A stretch of 64,000 nucleotides of DNA from Trebouxia sp. TZW2008 (GCA_002118135.1 BDIU01000050.1:124001-188000); one strand, 5' to 3'; shown: positions 13,852-27,674, counted from the stretch's first letter. Notes: generated by a model not told the origin, from the sequence alone. A program made the numbers and translations.

Positions 13852-15108
13852 AATCGCATGCAACTGAGAAGACAAGAGCAAAAAGTTATGTAGTTGGCAC
13901 CATAACATGAGCCTCGGGGAGTAGAACCAGTCTGGGAGTGACAGTGCCAATGCTGAGCCCTTTGCAGATGCAGAGTATAGGTCTGCAGTGTGACAGCTCA
14001 CCACCAGCGACTGATGCTGCAGCTTGAACCAGATGATTCAGGGCAGCAAGTGCTCCTGATGCTGTCACACTACATTGCCAGGGTCTATCAGAAGTCTCGA
14101 TGGACACCAATACTGTCAAGACCACAGCCATTCTGTGGTGCAAGGGGATTTTTGCGCAAAGACGTTCATGTTGTGGCATGAAAACACACTGGGATGCAAG
14201 AGTTCTCGAGTACCAGTACTGCAAGTGCCAATGGACTTGTTGTCTGGCAACATTTACTCACTATTCTGCCTTTCCTCTTTCAGTCTGTGCTAATTTCCCT
14301 ATAATAGCACCACCTGATTGATGAATGCTGCTTCCACATGTGCACGTTCGTCCTGTGTTGATACTGAGAGTCCAGCTGCACAGCTCCTGACTATTCGGTT
14401 GGCTCGCAATCTCTTCGTCTTGACAGGAAGTCTTTTGAAATCTGCGCATGCCTGCAATCAAATTCTGCACAGAGATGTCGAGACATCTCTTTAGAATGCT
14501 ACAAACGCACGGTCTTACACCGTAGAGGCACTTCAGAAGCCATTGATGCAGTCTTCAAGCAGATGGCTTGCTGTTTGTTGGCTCTGGCTGACTGACTTGC
14601 ATTTTTGAGGCTAGTGTTGCTGCTCTGACTACTGATCGTTTACAAGGACTTATGTCAGGAAAAGGCATGCTGTCTCGTGCCTCTGACACGGCTTTGTCTC
14701 CAACATGGTTTGTGATTTTCTAGAGGCACAGATTAGTACAAATGAGTAAATCTATGATATCATCTTGATGTAACTACCCCAAGCCAATACGTAAAAAGGA
14801 CCTTCCGGATCAGTAATTTGTCATCGGAGCTGCTCACCTGGACTTCTATCCCTGGGGCTGTCCCGAAAGCGCGTCCTGCAGTAGCATCAGCAATCCCGAG
14901 TCGCCCGCGAAACCGGATGACAAGAACGGCGGGGGCCCATGTGAATTATCCACTCTTGCAGACGTTAGAAGGGGGTTTATTTAACCGCAATCTGCACAGC
15001 CAAGACGGGTTGTCCAGGCCGGGTTGTCCAGGCTGTAGCGGCAAGCTCTTACCCGCGTTGGCCGTGGCCTGGTGACAAGTGCAGAGCAGGAGCTAGGCAG
15101 CAGGCACA
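13852..15108. other. Intergenic, COQ7-like to YSL
   Basis: About 1.25 kb without a recognisable exon. It contains a direct duplication gggttgtccaggc at 15007 and 15021. The right part is the presumed YSL promoter and 5' UTR. Confidence 0.5.
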
Positions 15109-18100
15109 ATGGAACGTAAGCGCAGATGCCGTGCCACACGCGGCTTGCAAGCATCGAAGTCTAGCCACGCACGAGCTATCTGTTTGCTGCAGTCACACTG
15201 CCGTACCACGACCATGTGCAATGCATCGAATGCCTTCAGCTGTGAAGGATTCACCTTTTGAAATATGCTGCTGCCTTCCGTACACTGTTCACTACAAACG
15301 TGTCTTAGAGCTGATCGTTACGTCACAAGCTTGTGCTGTCTTGCGGCTCTTCGCGGCCTAGCGTTGAGCAGCCTTGTGCGCTTGCAAGCGGCAGCTTGAG
15401 CTGTTTTGACGCAGTGTCAACGCTTGGCGATTTGTAGAAAGGCAGCGCGTTTCTGGCATGAATTTACACTGGTTTTGCTTTGCTGCGAAGACGAGTGGTT
15501 GAATGCTGGGCGGTCTGCAGGCCTCAGGCAGAAACTGGGCAGGGAAAAGATATTGGAGCGACGCAGCACGTTCGACAACACGCAAAATGGTGGGGTCGAC
15601 CACGTCGAGCTGGTTGACAACGCTGCCATCCCTAACGCCGAGACCGCGGCTGTCGACGGCGCCAGCCCAAACCCAAAGCTGCAGGAAGTGGATGTACCAG
15701 CTGGAGAAGTTGTTGACATCAACAAGCCCATCGACCTCAGCACAATTCCCACATGGCGAGAGCAGCTAACTTTTCGCGCGTTATTTTTGGGCGCTTGCTT
15801 GGGAGGCGTTTTCTGTATCATGTGAGGCTCTTCTGCATGCGTTCATTGCGCAATGTTGCCCTGCATTGTCGCTCTGATATTGTTACAGTCTCCTTACCTC
15901 TTTGAGCTGAAGCAGCCCGGGCGTGTTGCAGCCACAGATGTTGTACAACAGTCTGCATTCTGCATTGCTGACATGCAGCACTGTAAGCATGCACTGTTCC
16001 TCCCTTTGATGCTCAGCTGCTGACTGATGTTGCATGCAGGCCAGCTGTAGGTTACTGATAACATATGCTTGTGGTGCAGTACTCACAAGCTGGCATTGAC
16101 CATTGGAGTGATTCCAAGTCTGAACATTGCAGCAGGTCAGTCACAACAGCTCAGCATTGCACTGCTGCCAAGTGATGTGCAGCACTGTATCACAGCTTCT
16201 CATAGCGGACTGCCTACAACAAAGCTGTGGTGTTTGCGCAAGCAATTTCCAATGCTGGTTTGCTTGCACGGACGTAGCTGTCTTGATTGCATTGATGATG
16301 GAATGAGAAGGTGCACAGCATTTGCCTGATGTACCATCTTGCATGGCTTGTGCCATTATGTCACAAAGCAAGTTTTGACATGTGGCTGATTTCAGGTCTC
16401 TTGGGATTCATCTTTGTCAAGGCATGGGTGGCAGTTGGAACAAAGATTGGTCTGAAGATGCAGCCTTTCACAGCACAGGAAAACACTGTCATCCAGACAA
16501 CCTGTGTGTCTTGCTATGGTCTGGCTTGGTATGGAGGCTTTGCCACATACCTGTTCTCCATGACGCCCAAGATTCAGCAAGTCCTGGGTGACAACCCAGG
16601 TATGTACACTGGCTTTGCCTTATGCCAAATTGATGACTGTTGAGAGCTTCATGACATGTCACTCTATGCCAAGCAAGTTCAACAGTTTATCTCTGCATGT
16701 TGACACAATGCTGCATGTAAGGCTGCATGTTGCAGCAGTTCAACAGGTTCAGGCTGCAAAGCAATGCAGAGAACAGTTGATGAGCACCTCATTACAGTGG
16801 ATTTTCTGCCAAACATGCAGGCGTCTTTGCGTTGTTGCATTGGATCTGCACAGCCACAACTTGTCAATGCTGACTCTTGCATGCTTGCAACAGTTCTGAA
16901 CAACATGAACGACAAGTTGTTTGGTCACACACATCAAACACCTGCCCTGTGATCAGATATAGGCCATGCTGTCTCACAAACCTGCCAAGTATGACCAACA
17001 TGTCAATCATACTCTTTCTGGGCTGCAGGAAACTCGCCAACTGATGTGGTGCCCTACAAGACCAGCAAAGCCATTGCTTTCATGGTGCTCATTGGTTTCA
17101 CTGGCATCTTCGCTGTCACTGCCCTGAGGAAGATCTTCATCATTGACTACAAGTTGGCTTACCCCAGTGGCACCGCTACTGGTGTGCTCATCAACTCCCT
17201 CCACACACCTGCTGGTGCAGCCAGGGTAAGCTCTCGTGCTAATGAGTCCAGTGTTGACATCCTGCCCCCCCCCCCGGGGCCCTGCAACCCCCTCGAATCA
17301 CTCAGTTTCTCCAAAGGCTCTCGTAGGCTTGCATGACTACAAGCTTGCTTGCTAAAGTGGCACTGCCACTGGTGTGCTGATCCCGTCACGCCCCTGCTGG
17401 TGCAGCCAGGGTCAGCCCCAGCCATATCCCCCATCTGTCAACCCCTCAGCCCCTGCACCCCCCTCAATCCTCTCAAGTGACTCACAGTCTATTAAACAAG
17501 TCTCCTTGATCCCCCTTATCTGGCCCTGGCCTTGCTACTTCATTTTGCAAAACAGCCAACAAGTATTGTTTGCCCTTTTTGCAGCAATTGTATCGATGCT
17601 TTGCTGAATGTTTGCGAACTTTGTTGACCTCAACTGCAATCTCAAGCCTTTACAATACTGATTCTGTGACATCCTTTCATAGCATGTACTCCATTCTCCC
17701 TCCCCTTGCCAAATGTCCCTTTGCGAGCTGACCTGGCACTTTGCTTTTTGCAACAGCTGCCAAATTACCATAGATGGTCTTGACTATGACTCTTTACTAC
17801 GCAGCAGTCAAAGATCCCCAGCAGGTTGACAGCTGACCTCTAATGCTGAACCATTTTTCTGCTTTTGACTTCAGGCGATGAAGCAAGTCAAGTCTCTGGG
17901 CAAGTGGTTCTCAGCCAGTTTCCTCTTCAGCTTCTTCAAGTGGTTCTTCAGCTATGAGGACTCAGAAGGCCTGTGCTCAGGTGAGTCATACCCCACGTGA
18001 CAGATTGTACTCATACCAGACACAGGTGGACTGGCACGTGGCAGGTGTACATTTGCCCATGACCAATTTGAGTAGTGATTATGAAAAGCGGTCTCTCTGC

Positions 18101-21100
18101 AGCATCACCTGCTCTCACGTCATCATGTCTGTTTCTGTTGTCGGAATGTTTTCATATGCAAACCTGGCCACTGCATCCCGAGATACGTGCTCTGCTCACT
18201 TGGTTGTGGTCGTTGAACAGCTGTGATCCAGGGTGATGTATATGAGTGTGTGAAGATTCATAGCGTCAATGTTGGATCTCAAGCAGCTGGCAAGTCTACT
18301 GTCTGTTGACCCTGTCAAGACCATGTCACTGTTCTCGCAAAACTTTTGCAGCAATGTACATGCTGCTATGCATGCATGCTGATGTGCATTATTTGTATAC
18401 CACAAATTATTCATCCTACCGTTGTCATCATGATATTGTGACTGGGCCGCGGGTGGCTTTGCATCTTTCCCAACGCTGGGGTTGAAGGCTCTCAAGAACA
18501 CCTGGAACTTTGACTTCCAGCAAGTGTATGTTGGAGCTGGCATGATCTGCCCCCTAATTGTCGACTGGAGTATCATGCTTGGTGCCATTGCTTGCTACGT
18601 AAGCCTCTTACCTGAATTGTATACATGTCATGCACAACTAGTCAGCTTTGCTCCTGGCGGTAAACGTGCACAGCACAGCACAGCACAGCACAGCACAGCA
18701 CAGCACAGCACAGCACAGCACAGCACAGCAGTGGATGTGAGCCTGGTACACGTTTTGCTTCCTGACTTGTCCTGTACAGTCCACTTGGGCCTGCCTTGCA
18801 GCTGCACCAGACATCTGCTGTAACATTCAATGGTTGAGATGCTTGCTGTTGCTTAAGTCAGTTGCATACACATTCAAGAAATGCTTTCTCTCAGGTTGTC
18901 GCTCAAGACAGTTGCATACCATACCCATTCAAGCATTGCATGCCTCTAGGTGCATTGAATCCCATGACTTATTGGCGTTGATATTCAAGAAACGCATTGC
19001 CTGCTTCAGGGTGTGTTGAACCCCCTGGTTGAGAGGCGTGCTGGAGACTGGTACCCTGCCAGATATGTCACCGGCAGCAACATGCGTGGTGTCTACGGCT
19101 ACAGGGTAAGCTTTCTGCTCTGCATGCTATGCCCACTCAACTCCTGCTGCGCATGCTGTGCTGCTTTCAAATGTGCTGATGACCTTGCCTGTAAGCTTGC
19201 AAAGAGTGCAAACAATGTTATTGGCAGCACTGCATTTCACTGCATGACACTGTGCTGGCACAGTAGTCTCACTGCTCAGGAACTGCTATAGCCAGGAGCA
19301 GTGTTGAAATGGTGTTTTGTTGTGGCGAGTTGCCGCCTCTGCATTTGTCGCCTTTGCAGGCACACCAGAGCTGCGTTGCCTGACGTATCTTCGTACTTGC
19401 AGGTGTTCACCGCCATTGCTATCTTCCTAGGAGATGGGTTGTACAATTTGGTCAAGATGGTCATTGTGACTGCCCGCAACTTCAAGGCGCAGCAGAGAGC
19501 CCGTGAGAATCTGCCAACCCGCAACCTGGCTCCCAAAGGTATCCCCTTCATGACGTCCCAACATCAAGTCACACGAGCCTCTGAAAAGTGCCTAAACAGT
19601 TGCAGCACATTGCAATGTAACATCCTGTCTGGAGTGTTGCAGAGTAGATGTTAGCATTACACTGGGAACAACACTCCATGCTGTCTGTTGCTTGTTATTG
19701 CCTGCCTCTGATTCCTGAGAGAACCACCTTCACGGCTGATACTGATGCCCAGGAAATTGCGCAAGCAGTGAGTCTCTAGTGATTCTCTGGCTGCATTTGT
19801 ACTGGCCCTAATGTCAGGACAAGCATCAGATGAAGCCATTCATGCAGTGACGCCACAAACTTGCAAATAACCTCAGCTTAGATGCTGATCATAATGCTGA
19901 TTATGTCCTACTGACTGCAGGTTTCAAGGGAAGCAACTTGGTGGAGACAGAGGCTGAAGTCACTGCCAGAACTACTTGGTTCATCACAGAAAGGATTCCT
20001 CACTGGGTCTGGATCACAGGCTACATTGTGTTTGGCGCCCTTGCTATTGGTCTGGTGCCACAGGTATGCATTCACAGCATACATAGTGTCCCTTGCTTCT
20101 CTCTGTCTTGCTGCTTGCATTGTGTCAATTGCCCTTGGTATCGGTTATGTAGGTAGAGCAAAACGTCTCTTGCTTCGCACAGGTACACTGCATGTGCTTT
20201 GAGGCCCAACTCATTGGGTCTGGATGTTTGGTTTGTCAGCTTGCTGCACAGTTGAGTGCCTGCGCTGACACAGTGCTTGTACCTCGGCATGCAATTGGTT
20301 ATGTCTTGCGTGTTCCTTTCAGGGTTCGCCGAGGCGTCTTTGGCTGGTCGCTCACTTTTGCTGCGCCAGCGCTTGTTATACACAATGTGTGCATCGATGG
20401 GGCAGCTGCATGCTGACTTCTACCCTTGGCAGCCCACTGACTTCTGCCCTTTGACTGCTTGCTGATGCTTCCCCTTGACTGCCTACTGACTTTCACTTTG
20501 ATTGTGACTCAGGTTTTCCCTCCAGTCAAGTGGTACTTTGTGCTGGTCATTGAGCTAGTTGCTCCAGCATTTGCCGTTTGCAACGCCTACGGAGCAGGAC
20601 TGACAGACTGGAACGTGGCTTCAACCTACGCCAAGCTGTGCATCTTTGCCTTCGCTGCCTGGGGTGGCAAGAACGTAAGCACTCATCAGCATATGCTGCT
20701 GTTATCCTGACTTTGCCTGCTGTGATGCTGACTTCAACAATACTGATCTTGGCCGTGCAGGGTTCTAATGCTTCTGATGTTGGTCTTGACTCCAATAATG
20801 CTCGCCATTGCAAGGCTGACTTTGATTCTGATGCTCCTGATCTTAACAACGCATAGCTTTGGCGCTCCTGATGTTGTGGTTTTTACCGTTGATGGTGCTT
20901 GGTTGTTCATTTTGCTGTTGAGGCGGACGATTTTGGCAGTGCTAGCTTTGGCCATGTTCAGTTGTGGCCAATTATTCTTGTCCCCTGTATGTTGCAAAAG
21001 CAACTTCGATGCAACTTGAAAGTTTGCACCAATAACGCCTCTTCATGTGCAGGGTGGTGTTGTGGCTGGACTTGGTTCTGCTGGTGTCATGTTTGGAGCT

Positions 21101-23057
21101 GTGGGCGCTGCCTCTGACCTCATGCAAGACTTCAGGACTGGTTACCTGACCCTTGCCAGTGCCAAGGTATGGCTTCACACTTGCAATCCTGCATGATGCT
21201 GCAATCAGCGCCTGTACAATGTGTATATCGAGTCAATGTCAAAAGTACAAAATGCTTACAAACTGCAGGCTGGCTGCAACGCAGTGCTGCATTGTTGAAT
21301 AGCTGTGAACAGCACAGTATGAAAGGCTCACAACTCTTTTCAAGAACTGCCTTTGAAGCAATGCTGAGTGCATCTGTACGCAATATAGCCAAGGTTTGCA
21401 GTCCAGATGACCAGAGCGCTTTTGCCTGCTTTCACACAAAGCCAAGCAACCCTCTTACAAATAACTTTAGCCTAAACTATGTGCAATGCAAACATATCTG
21501 CTGCCCGCAAGATCAGAATTCTTTTTACCTGCTTTTGCACAACATCAAATGCCGACTAACCATGTTCCAGGCAACGCTAAACACAATCATTTGCATTGCA
21601 GGCTATGTTTGCTGCCCAGCTGATTGGTATGCTTTCCGGTTGCTTCCTAGCACCAGCCACCTTCCAGATGTTTGTGGCTGGACAGCCCAATTTGGGTGAG
21701 CCAGGGTCTCAATACCCCGCCCCCTTTGCCCAGGTCTACCGTAACATGGCTGTTGTGGGTGTTGGAGGAGCCTCAGAGCTTGGCAAAAACTGCCTATGGG
21801 TAAGTGCTCAAGCATGGTGCAGCATGAGTGCAATGCAATGTCAGCCTGTTTGTGCAAGCCAGTTTGTGTGTTGTGGGGTGACCAATTTGTGTGTTGGGGT
21901 TGGACAAGAATTGTTCACCTCAAGCGTGAGAATGCTGTTTGTGTTGTGCTCTTCAGCAATTGAGCGTCATTGCAATACACAAGTTCATCTGTGAATCACT
22001 CTGCATGTTTGTATTCAAAATGTTGTCTGCACCTGCAGCATGTCTATAAGCCTCTTTCTGACTGTTGGTTGGGCTCGCACACACTGTTTGTTGGGCTCGC
22101 ACACACTGTTTGTTGGGCTCGCACACACTGTCCGTGATGCATGCGTATGACTAAGACCTTAGCTGGCAGGACACTGTGTGACCTCCTTTCCCTTTGCTTC
22201 ATGTCCGTGCGCTGCTGCTGACATCAGCTTTACTTGTGTTGCAGATCTGCCTGGCTTGCTTCGTGTTTGCCATCATTATGTCCCTCAGCCGAGACTTGCT
22301 GCCTGTCAAGTATGGCAGGTGAGCCATTCAGCACTGCAACCTCTGTCAATTGCTCCACTCATATGCTGTTTTCCACTGCTTTGCACTATCTTGGTCTCAG
22401 CAAACTTTTCACATGCACATGAGCTCCATCAGTGACACATGTGCTGTAAATGCGCTTGTGGGCCATTCAGACCTGCAATTTCTGGCACTTGATTAACTCA
22501 TGTGCCTTTTGTCACAATTTTGCATCAGCCTTGTCTCAGCAGTCTTGCTTTGTACGGCAAAGCCAGCTTCTGCTGTCAACCAAGGCTCAATTGCAGTCAC
22601 GGCCAGTAGTCACGCCTGATCATTGCTGTTGTATATCATATGGTTGTATCAGGCATGCATTGTCATTTTGACACCACCCCTCCGCCTTTTTGCAAAGCTG
22701 CACTCAGTCCTGCCTTCACATGACCAGCATGAGCATTCTAAAGTAACGTTCTCATGCTTTGGCTGTAGGTTCATTCCTCTGCCTATGGCAATGGCCATTC
22801 CATTCCTGATTGGCGGCTACTTGGGCATTGACATGTTGTTGGGTGGTGTGATCGTGTGGGTCTGGCAGAAGGTCAACAAGTACAGTGCCGACACATACGC
22901 AATCGTTGCCGCTTCCGGTTTGATTGTGGGTGATGGAATCTGGACTGTGCCTTCCTCTATCATTGCAGTGGCGGGTGGACAGCCTCCAGTCTGCATGCAG
23001 TTCATGACTAACACAGCAGCTGACGCAGCAGCCGCAGCAGCTGCTGCTTCCTCTTAG
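15109..23057 (+). CDS. YSL: Yellow-Stripe-Like metal-chelate transporter (OPT superfamily), 15 exons
   Basis: YSL proteins carry metal-nicotianamine or similar chelates across membranes. Exons: 15109-15115, 15521-15821, 16080-16135, 16396-16599, 17029-17225, 17875-17980, about 18453-18603, 19010-19105, 19403-19538, 19921-20063, 20513-20674, 21053-21166, 21602-21799, 22245-22318, 22769-23057. Family blocks: [96 protein letters not shown], then [20 protein letters not shown]. Many hydrophobic segments fit the usual 12-14 helices. The first coding exon is only 7 bases; its phase fits exactly and no in-frame ATG exists in exon 2. The exon 7 acceptor ends in GG rather than AG. The C-terminus is an alanine run before TAG. 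Confidence 0.92.
17335..17500 (+). repeat. Echo of YSL exon 5 donor edge and adjoining intron
   Basis: The end of exon 5 (about 17148-17225) recurs at about 17338-17411 with the donor changed from gtaag to gtcag. The C-rich intron stretch after the donor (17262-17305) is also recopied at about 17425-17490, giving a period near 185 bases. Confidence 0.8.
18671..18730 (+). repeat. Pentanucleotide microsatellite (CAGCA)12
   Basis: Twelve perfect copies of cagca inside YSL intron 7. Confidence 0.97.
18850..19005 (+). repeat. Two echoes of YSL exon 8 acceptor edge
   Basis: The real edge at 19000 (cttcagggtgtgttgaaccc and on) is preceded by related stretches at about 18890 (ctctcaggttgtc) and 18945 (ctctaggtgcattgaatccc). 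Each is preceded by a similar attcaagaaatgc or attcaagcattgc block, so the unit spans the acceptor. Confidence 0.7.
22069..22130 (+). repeat. 22-bp tandem repeat, about 3 copies
   Basis: ttgggctcgcacacactg recurs at 22069, 22091 and 22113 within YSL intron 13. Confidence 0.9.
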
Positions 23058-24204
23058 GCTTAGTCAGCAGCATTGACCCGGCAGCTTAAGCCTTGGAGGC
23101 AGCTATGGGAGGCGTTCCCTGACTGGACCACATACCTGGAAGCATGTGGTGGCGTGTCTGAGAAGTGAAGACTCGCCTAGTGTATTGCCTCTTGTATGTG
23201 TTCCAGCACTTGAAAGTATTTCAGAAGCATGACTGGAAGGATTTTGCTGCTTCTGGTCAATTCCATGTTATTTGTACAACACGTGATGTACAGCAGCAAG
23301 CGGAAAACACTGCCAGGAGGCAGTTACCATGAGCAAGCAGCTTCACTCAATGACAATCTGGGACCATATCTTGTTTGTTAGCACAGACCCTAGCCACTAC
23401 AGCTTGAGCTGAGTGGCACACTGACCATAATTCACACACAAGTTGCACATGCAGTGCTCTAGCTAGCCTGCAATTGCATTTTAGTTTGTTGCAGTCCTGT
23501 GTCATCGGGATCTGAGCTTGATCAGGACTCTTGTAAGCATGCATGTAAGAACACCGAATTGCTTGTCCACGCAGGACCAAGGGGCTGATCACATTGTTTG
23601 TGCTGGTGGTTTCGGCAACTTAACTAATTCTGTGCATACACTCTCATACAAAGCGTCAATGGTCAGACTGCAAAGCGCACAGTTTCATCCTGCGCAGTAA
23701 CCGCAACGAGCTCTTTAGGCAGCTTGCGACATGCAACATTTTGTACAGCAAACAACAAGCAGAGTGCTGCTATTGTTGAGTCAGATGATTGCGCAACGCA
23801 CGTCACGCAGAAGAGATACTGGGCAGCCCACCAAGCAGGATGTGACAGCTGAAATGTATTATGATGGCATGTCTTGTCCCATTGCAATGCATCTTCTGCT
23901 CACTGGTGCTCAACATTACAGGCGCTGCTGCACCAAAACATTTCCTCTGGCTGTGTTGCAACCTGAATTTTACACGGCATCAGCGTCTGGTAGCGTGCTG
24001 TAGATTGTACAAGTATCGGTGCCCATGAGCGGAAATAGTTGCCACAAGTATGCAGTATACTTAGTTGGTGATGTGGAAGCAGACTCTCAAAATTGACAAG
24101 CAAGCTTTGAAAAAACGCCGAGATCACATATTGCAGCAACATTCAAGCACCCGTGCCGCAAGTATGCAGTTTCAACGGTCTGCAAGATTTCTTGGTCCCA
24201 GGCC
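23058..24204. other. Intergenic, between convergent YSL and EF-hand genes
   Basis: 3' UTRs of two convergent genes. No exon or repeat was recognised in about 1.1 kb. Confidence 0.5.
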
Positions 24205-27200
24205 TCATCGTCCACGCCTGAGAGGTCTGAATCCCAACTGCTGCACTCGCATTTTGGCCTGCAACTTTGCGTGCTGTTGCGCAGCAGCCCTGACAGCATC
24301 CACATCAATTCGCTGCCCCAGAACCTCCCTGCCTGCTCGGTGATACTTCTCCTCAAAGATTACAGCCTCATTGGGGTCAGTATTGGCAAGACCATTTGCG
24401 ACAATGCCTGATGGTGCCGTTGTGCTTGGTGCAAGTACTGTGCTTGCAAAGCGAGCAAGCTGTGGAACTGCATCAGATTCTGGCTGCTTATAGGGTGCGT
24501 TCAGCATCTGTGCTTCCCTGCCAAGGGGACTTGCAAGCTGCAAGCTTGACAGCGATGAAACTGAGTTCTGTGCTGACAGCGGCTGTGCTACTCTGCCAGG
24601 AGCTCTTTCCCGCTGCAAGCTTGACAGTATTGAAACTGACATTTGTGGTGACACGTTTGCTGGCTCATAAAGTGCTGCATGCTTGAGTGGTGTTTCTAAA
24701 GGTCTCAACTGCTGTGAGCTAGACCTGACAGGATCTGCAATCTGATCTACATCAGGTAACAAGCTGATTGTCGTGTTTAGCTGTGAGGTAGACTTGACAG
24801 CAGTTGCACTGTGATCTGCATCAGCTGCAACAGGAACTGTCAACTGCAGCTTTGAGGTAGACTTGACAGAATCTGCAGTCAGATCTGCACTATCTGCAAG
24901 GCTGGTTGTGAGTTTCAACTTGTGTAAGGGTATGGATGGCTGGCTGGCAAGGGCACACCCAGAAGGACTGCTTGGGGATGGCCTCAGCTTTGGAATCGGG
25001 TGGCTGCCTGTTGCTCTCATCAGGGCTGTGGTCCTTTCGTACAGGGAGTGTGCCTCTACATCTTCCACCATCTTTGCCACTGTCGTCTCCCTTGCACGCC
25101 CACCCTGCACAAAGCAGCTAATACATCATATGCCAAAGCAGAGAGAACGATTGACCGTGATGTCCTTTCTTACACTGAAAGGTGCTGTGCATTTTCCACA
25201 GTCCTTGCTACTGTAATTGGCCCTGGCATGCCCGTCTTGGAATGACCAGCTGAAGTATTGTTTGATGCAAGCACAGAGTGCAGAGGTAACACAGTTTGAG
25301 CTTGAGCAAAGCAACAGACTGTTCCAATAGGAGCAAGGCAAGGCTGTGATTCAAGCTGTGCACCTGAAGTCACGTTGCAAAATATATCATGGTCAGAAGG
25401 GCATCCAATGCTGACAGGCACACCACTTCTGTGATGCCAAATGCATTGTGAGCAATGAGAATGCTACTGTGCTGCTGACAGGGACATGTCTTTGCTAGTG
25501 TTGGGGTCTGCAGCGCTGTTTGAAAGTCCTGACCAAACGCAGTAATGGCACATAGGGTTTGAATTGGGTTTGAGCTGGCTTGCAATGCATGAACTGCTGC
25601 CACTCTTCACTGCAAATGCACTCAATGCTGAGAGACCAACCAAAATCAGAAACAGCTCTGTGTCTCTTTGCTCAGATATCAGAAATGGGGATATCACCAC
25701 ATACAACTGCAATACACCCAAGCCTCACCATTTCAATCTGGACTTGTCCCACAAGCCCCTAGCCATCTGGCTGAACATGTACATCAGTACACTTTTGCAA
25801 TTGTTGTCTGGTGACGGCCGCACATATACTGTTTATGAGATATAACATACAACTATGCAGAGACACCCACCTTCATGACAGCCTGTAAGCGGCTCTTGCG
25901 GCGTAAGACATCCACCATAGCAGCAAACTGGATTCCAGCCCCTGAAGGCAAAACAAATTCGCCCTCCATGAAATCCCGCCCTTCTTGTATCTCATTTGCC
26001 ACAAAGGTCTCAAACTCTGACCACTCCATGATGCCACTGCCATCAATGTCTACCAAGTTGAACAGCTCTTCCACTGTTTCCCTGGTGTGGGGAATGCCTG
26101 ACGCCTGCAAAACAGTGACGCACACTGATTGGTACACAGACTCATCAATGTTGAAATGGTGTTAATAGCGTTGAACAGCTCTTCTGCTGTCTCTCTAGTA
26201 TGGGGGATCCCTGATGCCTTTACAGCATTGCAGCACACATGTGACACACAGGTTCAGTACAGGAGCACACCATTTCTGCGTGCTGAGCTCATGTGAAGGG
26301 CACAAGAAGGCTCTTCACTGTCTCTCTAGTATGGAGAATGCCTGACGCCTATGAAGGGGCAAGGCGCTTTGATGGTCTACACAGCCACAAAAGCTGTGAT
26401 ATGCTGAGCTCATGTGAAGGGCGCTGAAAAGCTCTTTTACTGTCTCCCAGGTGTGGAGAATGCCTGACGCCTGTAAAGGGCTCGTACACATCAATTGATG
26501 CAAAGCAATTGTACACATTGATTGATGCACAGCAATTGCGCACATTAATTGATGCAAAGCAGCGGCACTCGTGGGACTGTGAGCTCATATGGTGGGGATA
26601 CTTGATGCCTGCAGAGCAATCGTACACATTGATTGATGCAGAGCAATGGCATAGATGAGACTGTGAGCTCATGTGAAGGGCTGGCTTTGCTGCAGTCGCT
26701 TCCACAGTGAGCAAGACTTAAAGCTGACTGGTGGACCAACAGAAAGTGTTGCAAACAATATCTGCTCAGAATCAGGGCTGAACCTGCATAGCAGCTGCGA
26801 CCTCATCAAGGCTGAGCTCGCCTGAACCATCTGTGTCTACCAGGAAGTACCATTCTCTGATGAAGGCTAGGACTTTCGGAGAGAGAGGCGGGAGGGGTAG
26901 ACGCTTGGCGTGAGAGGCCAGCCATTCTTTGGTCTGGGCCTGTAGCAAGGCTTGTGCTGTGCTGCGCTGCAGCACATATGGCGTGGTGTCAGATCGCACC
27001 GCAGCAGAACTGACCATTTACACGCTAGCGCTCAACAACTGCCGAGCTCGCAAACTACCTCTGCCGTTGCCTTGCTTGCACGAAGCTTGGTTGCCTCTGT
27101 GACAAGGTGTTCGAAGCTGTAGTCAGCCTTCGCCATGACAAGGGCAGCAAGCCACCCTGCTGTGGTCCGGTAGGCGTTCCCCAAAAGCGCGCGAGCTCTG

Positions 27201-27298
27201 CTGTGTATGCCTTCTTGGCATGCTCCGAAGCCAGCCTGACTAATATCTAGTAAGGATTTAAGTTGGTTGACGAGTGAGAAAGCTTGTGCCCTTCGCAC
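24205..27298 (-). CDS. Two-EF-hand calcium-binding protein
   Basis: Firm exons in transcription order: 27017 or 26939 to 26784, 26104-25871 and 25104-24205 (TGA). EF-hand loops are DTDGSGELSLDE and DIDGSGIMEWSE, both with all usual Ca-binding positions and one in each of two successive exons. The 300-codon last exon is Ser/Leu/Pro-rich and repetitive (SVKSTSKLQLT, AVKSTSQLNTT, PVRSSSQQLRP), with a basic C-terminus. Two starts are possible: ATG at 27017, or an upstream exon (about 27298-27052, containing YRTTAGWLAALVMAKADYSF) joined in phase to 26939. I favour the second because the upstream frame looks protein-like. Function is unknown beyond likely calcium sensing. The intron before the second EF-hand contains four exon echoes. 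Confidence 0.7.
26163..26620 (-). repeat. Four echoes of the second EF-hand exon's acceptor edge
   Basis: The exon start (complement of 26050-26104, encoding ASGIPHTRETVEELFN) recurs in the upstream intron at about 26170-26222, 26303-26350, 26418-26473 and more weakly 26575-26615. The shared + strand core is ggaatgcctgacgcctg or close variants. Confidence 0.85.
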
Positions 27299-27674
27299 TT
27301 TGGCAAGCCGTCTGCTGCGCCTGGCGGATGCTGTTCCTGGGTCTCAGAGTCTGAAAGAGAACTGATAATGCTGTTTGTCCCAATTGACGGTGAGACACAC
27401 AGAAAATACCTGACACCATGGCCATGCCATAACCTGATGTACACACAAACTCTGAGCTCAACATGAATGTAGGCTGAGTATAACAAAAATCTGGCAATGC
27501 CATTATGCATGCTATGTGTGCTCTTTCATGGACTTGAACACACTGCAATGCAGCCCCCTACTCCACATCCATCGATATTTCATCCAGACAGGCGCCATCA
27601 TGCTGTGTCAGCTGCATGCGTGTTGTCAGCTTCATATCTGCTGTAGATCTGCCACGTCGGTTGCAACTTCTGCA
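27299..27674. other. Intergenic, 3' of SDR and 5' of EF-hand gene
   Basis: Both neighbours are on the minus strand. This should hold the EF-hand promoter or first exon and the SDR 3' UTR. The first EF-hand exon may extend in here; I could not fix it. Confidence 0.35.

Noticed and set aside
18671..18730. CAGCA repeat as a coding expansion
   Set aside because: It lies inside YSL intron 7, between exons with matching phase.
24396..25245. Open + strand frames across the last EF-hand exon
   Set aside because: They are antisense to a 300-codon exon with clear splice phase, hence shadows.
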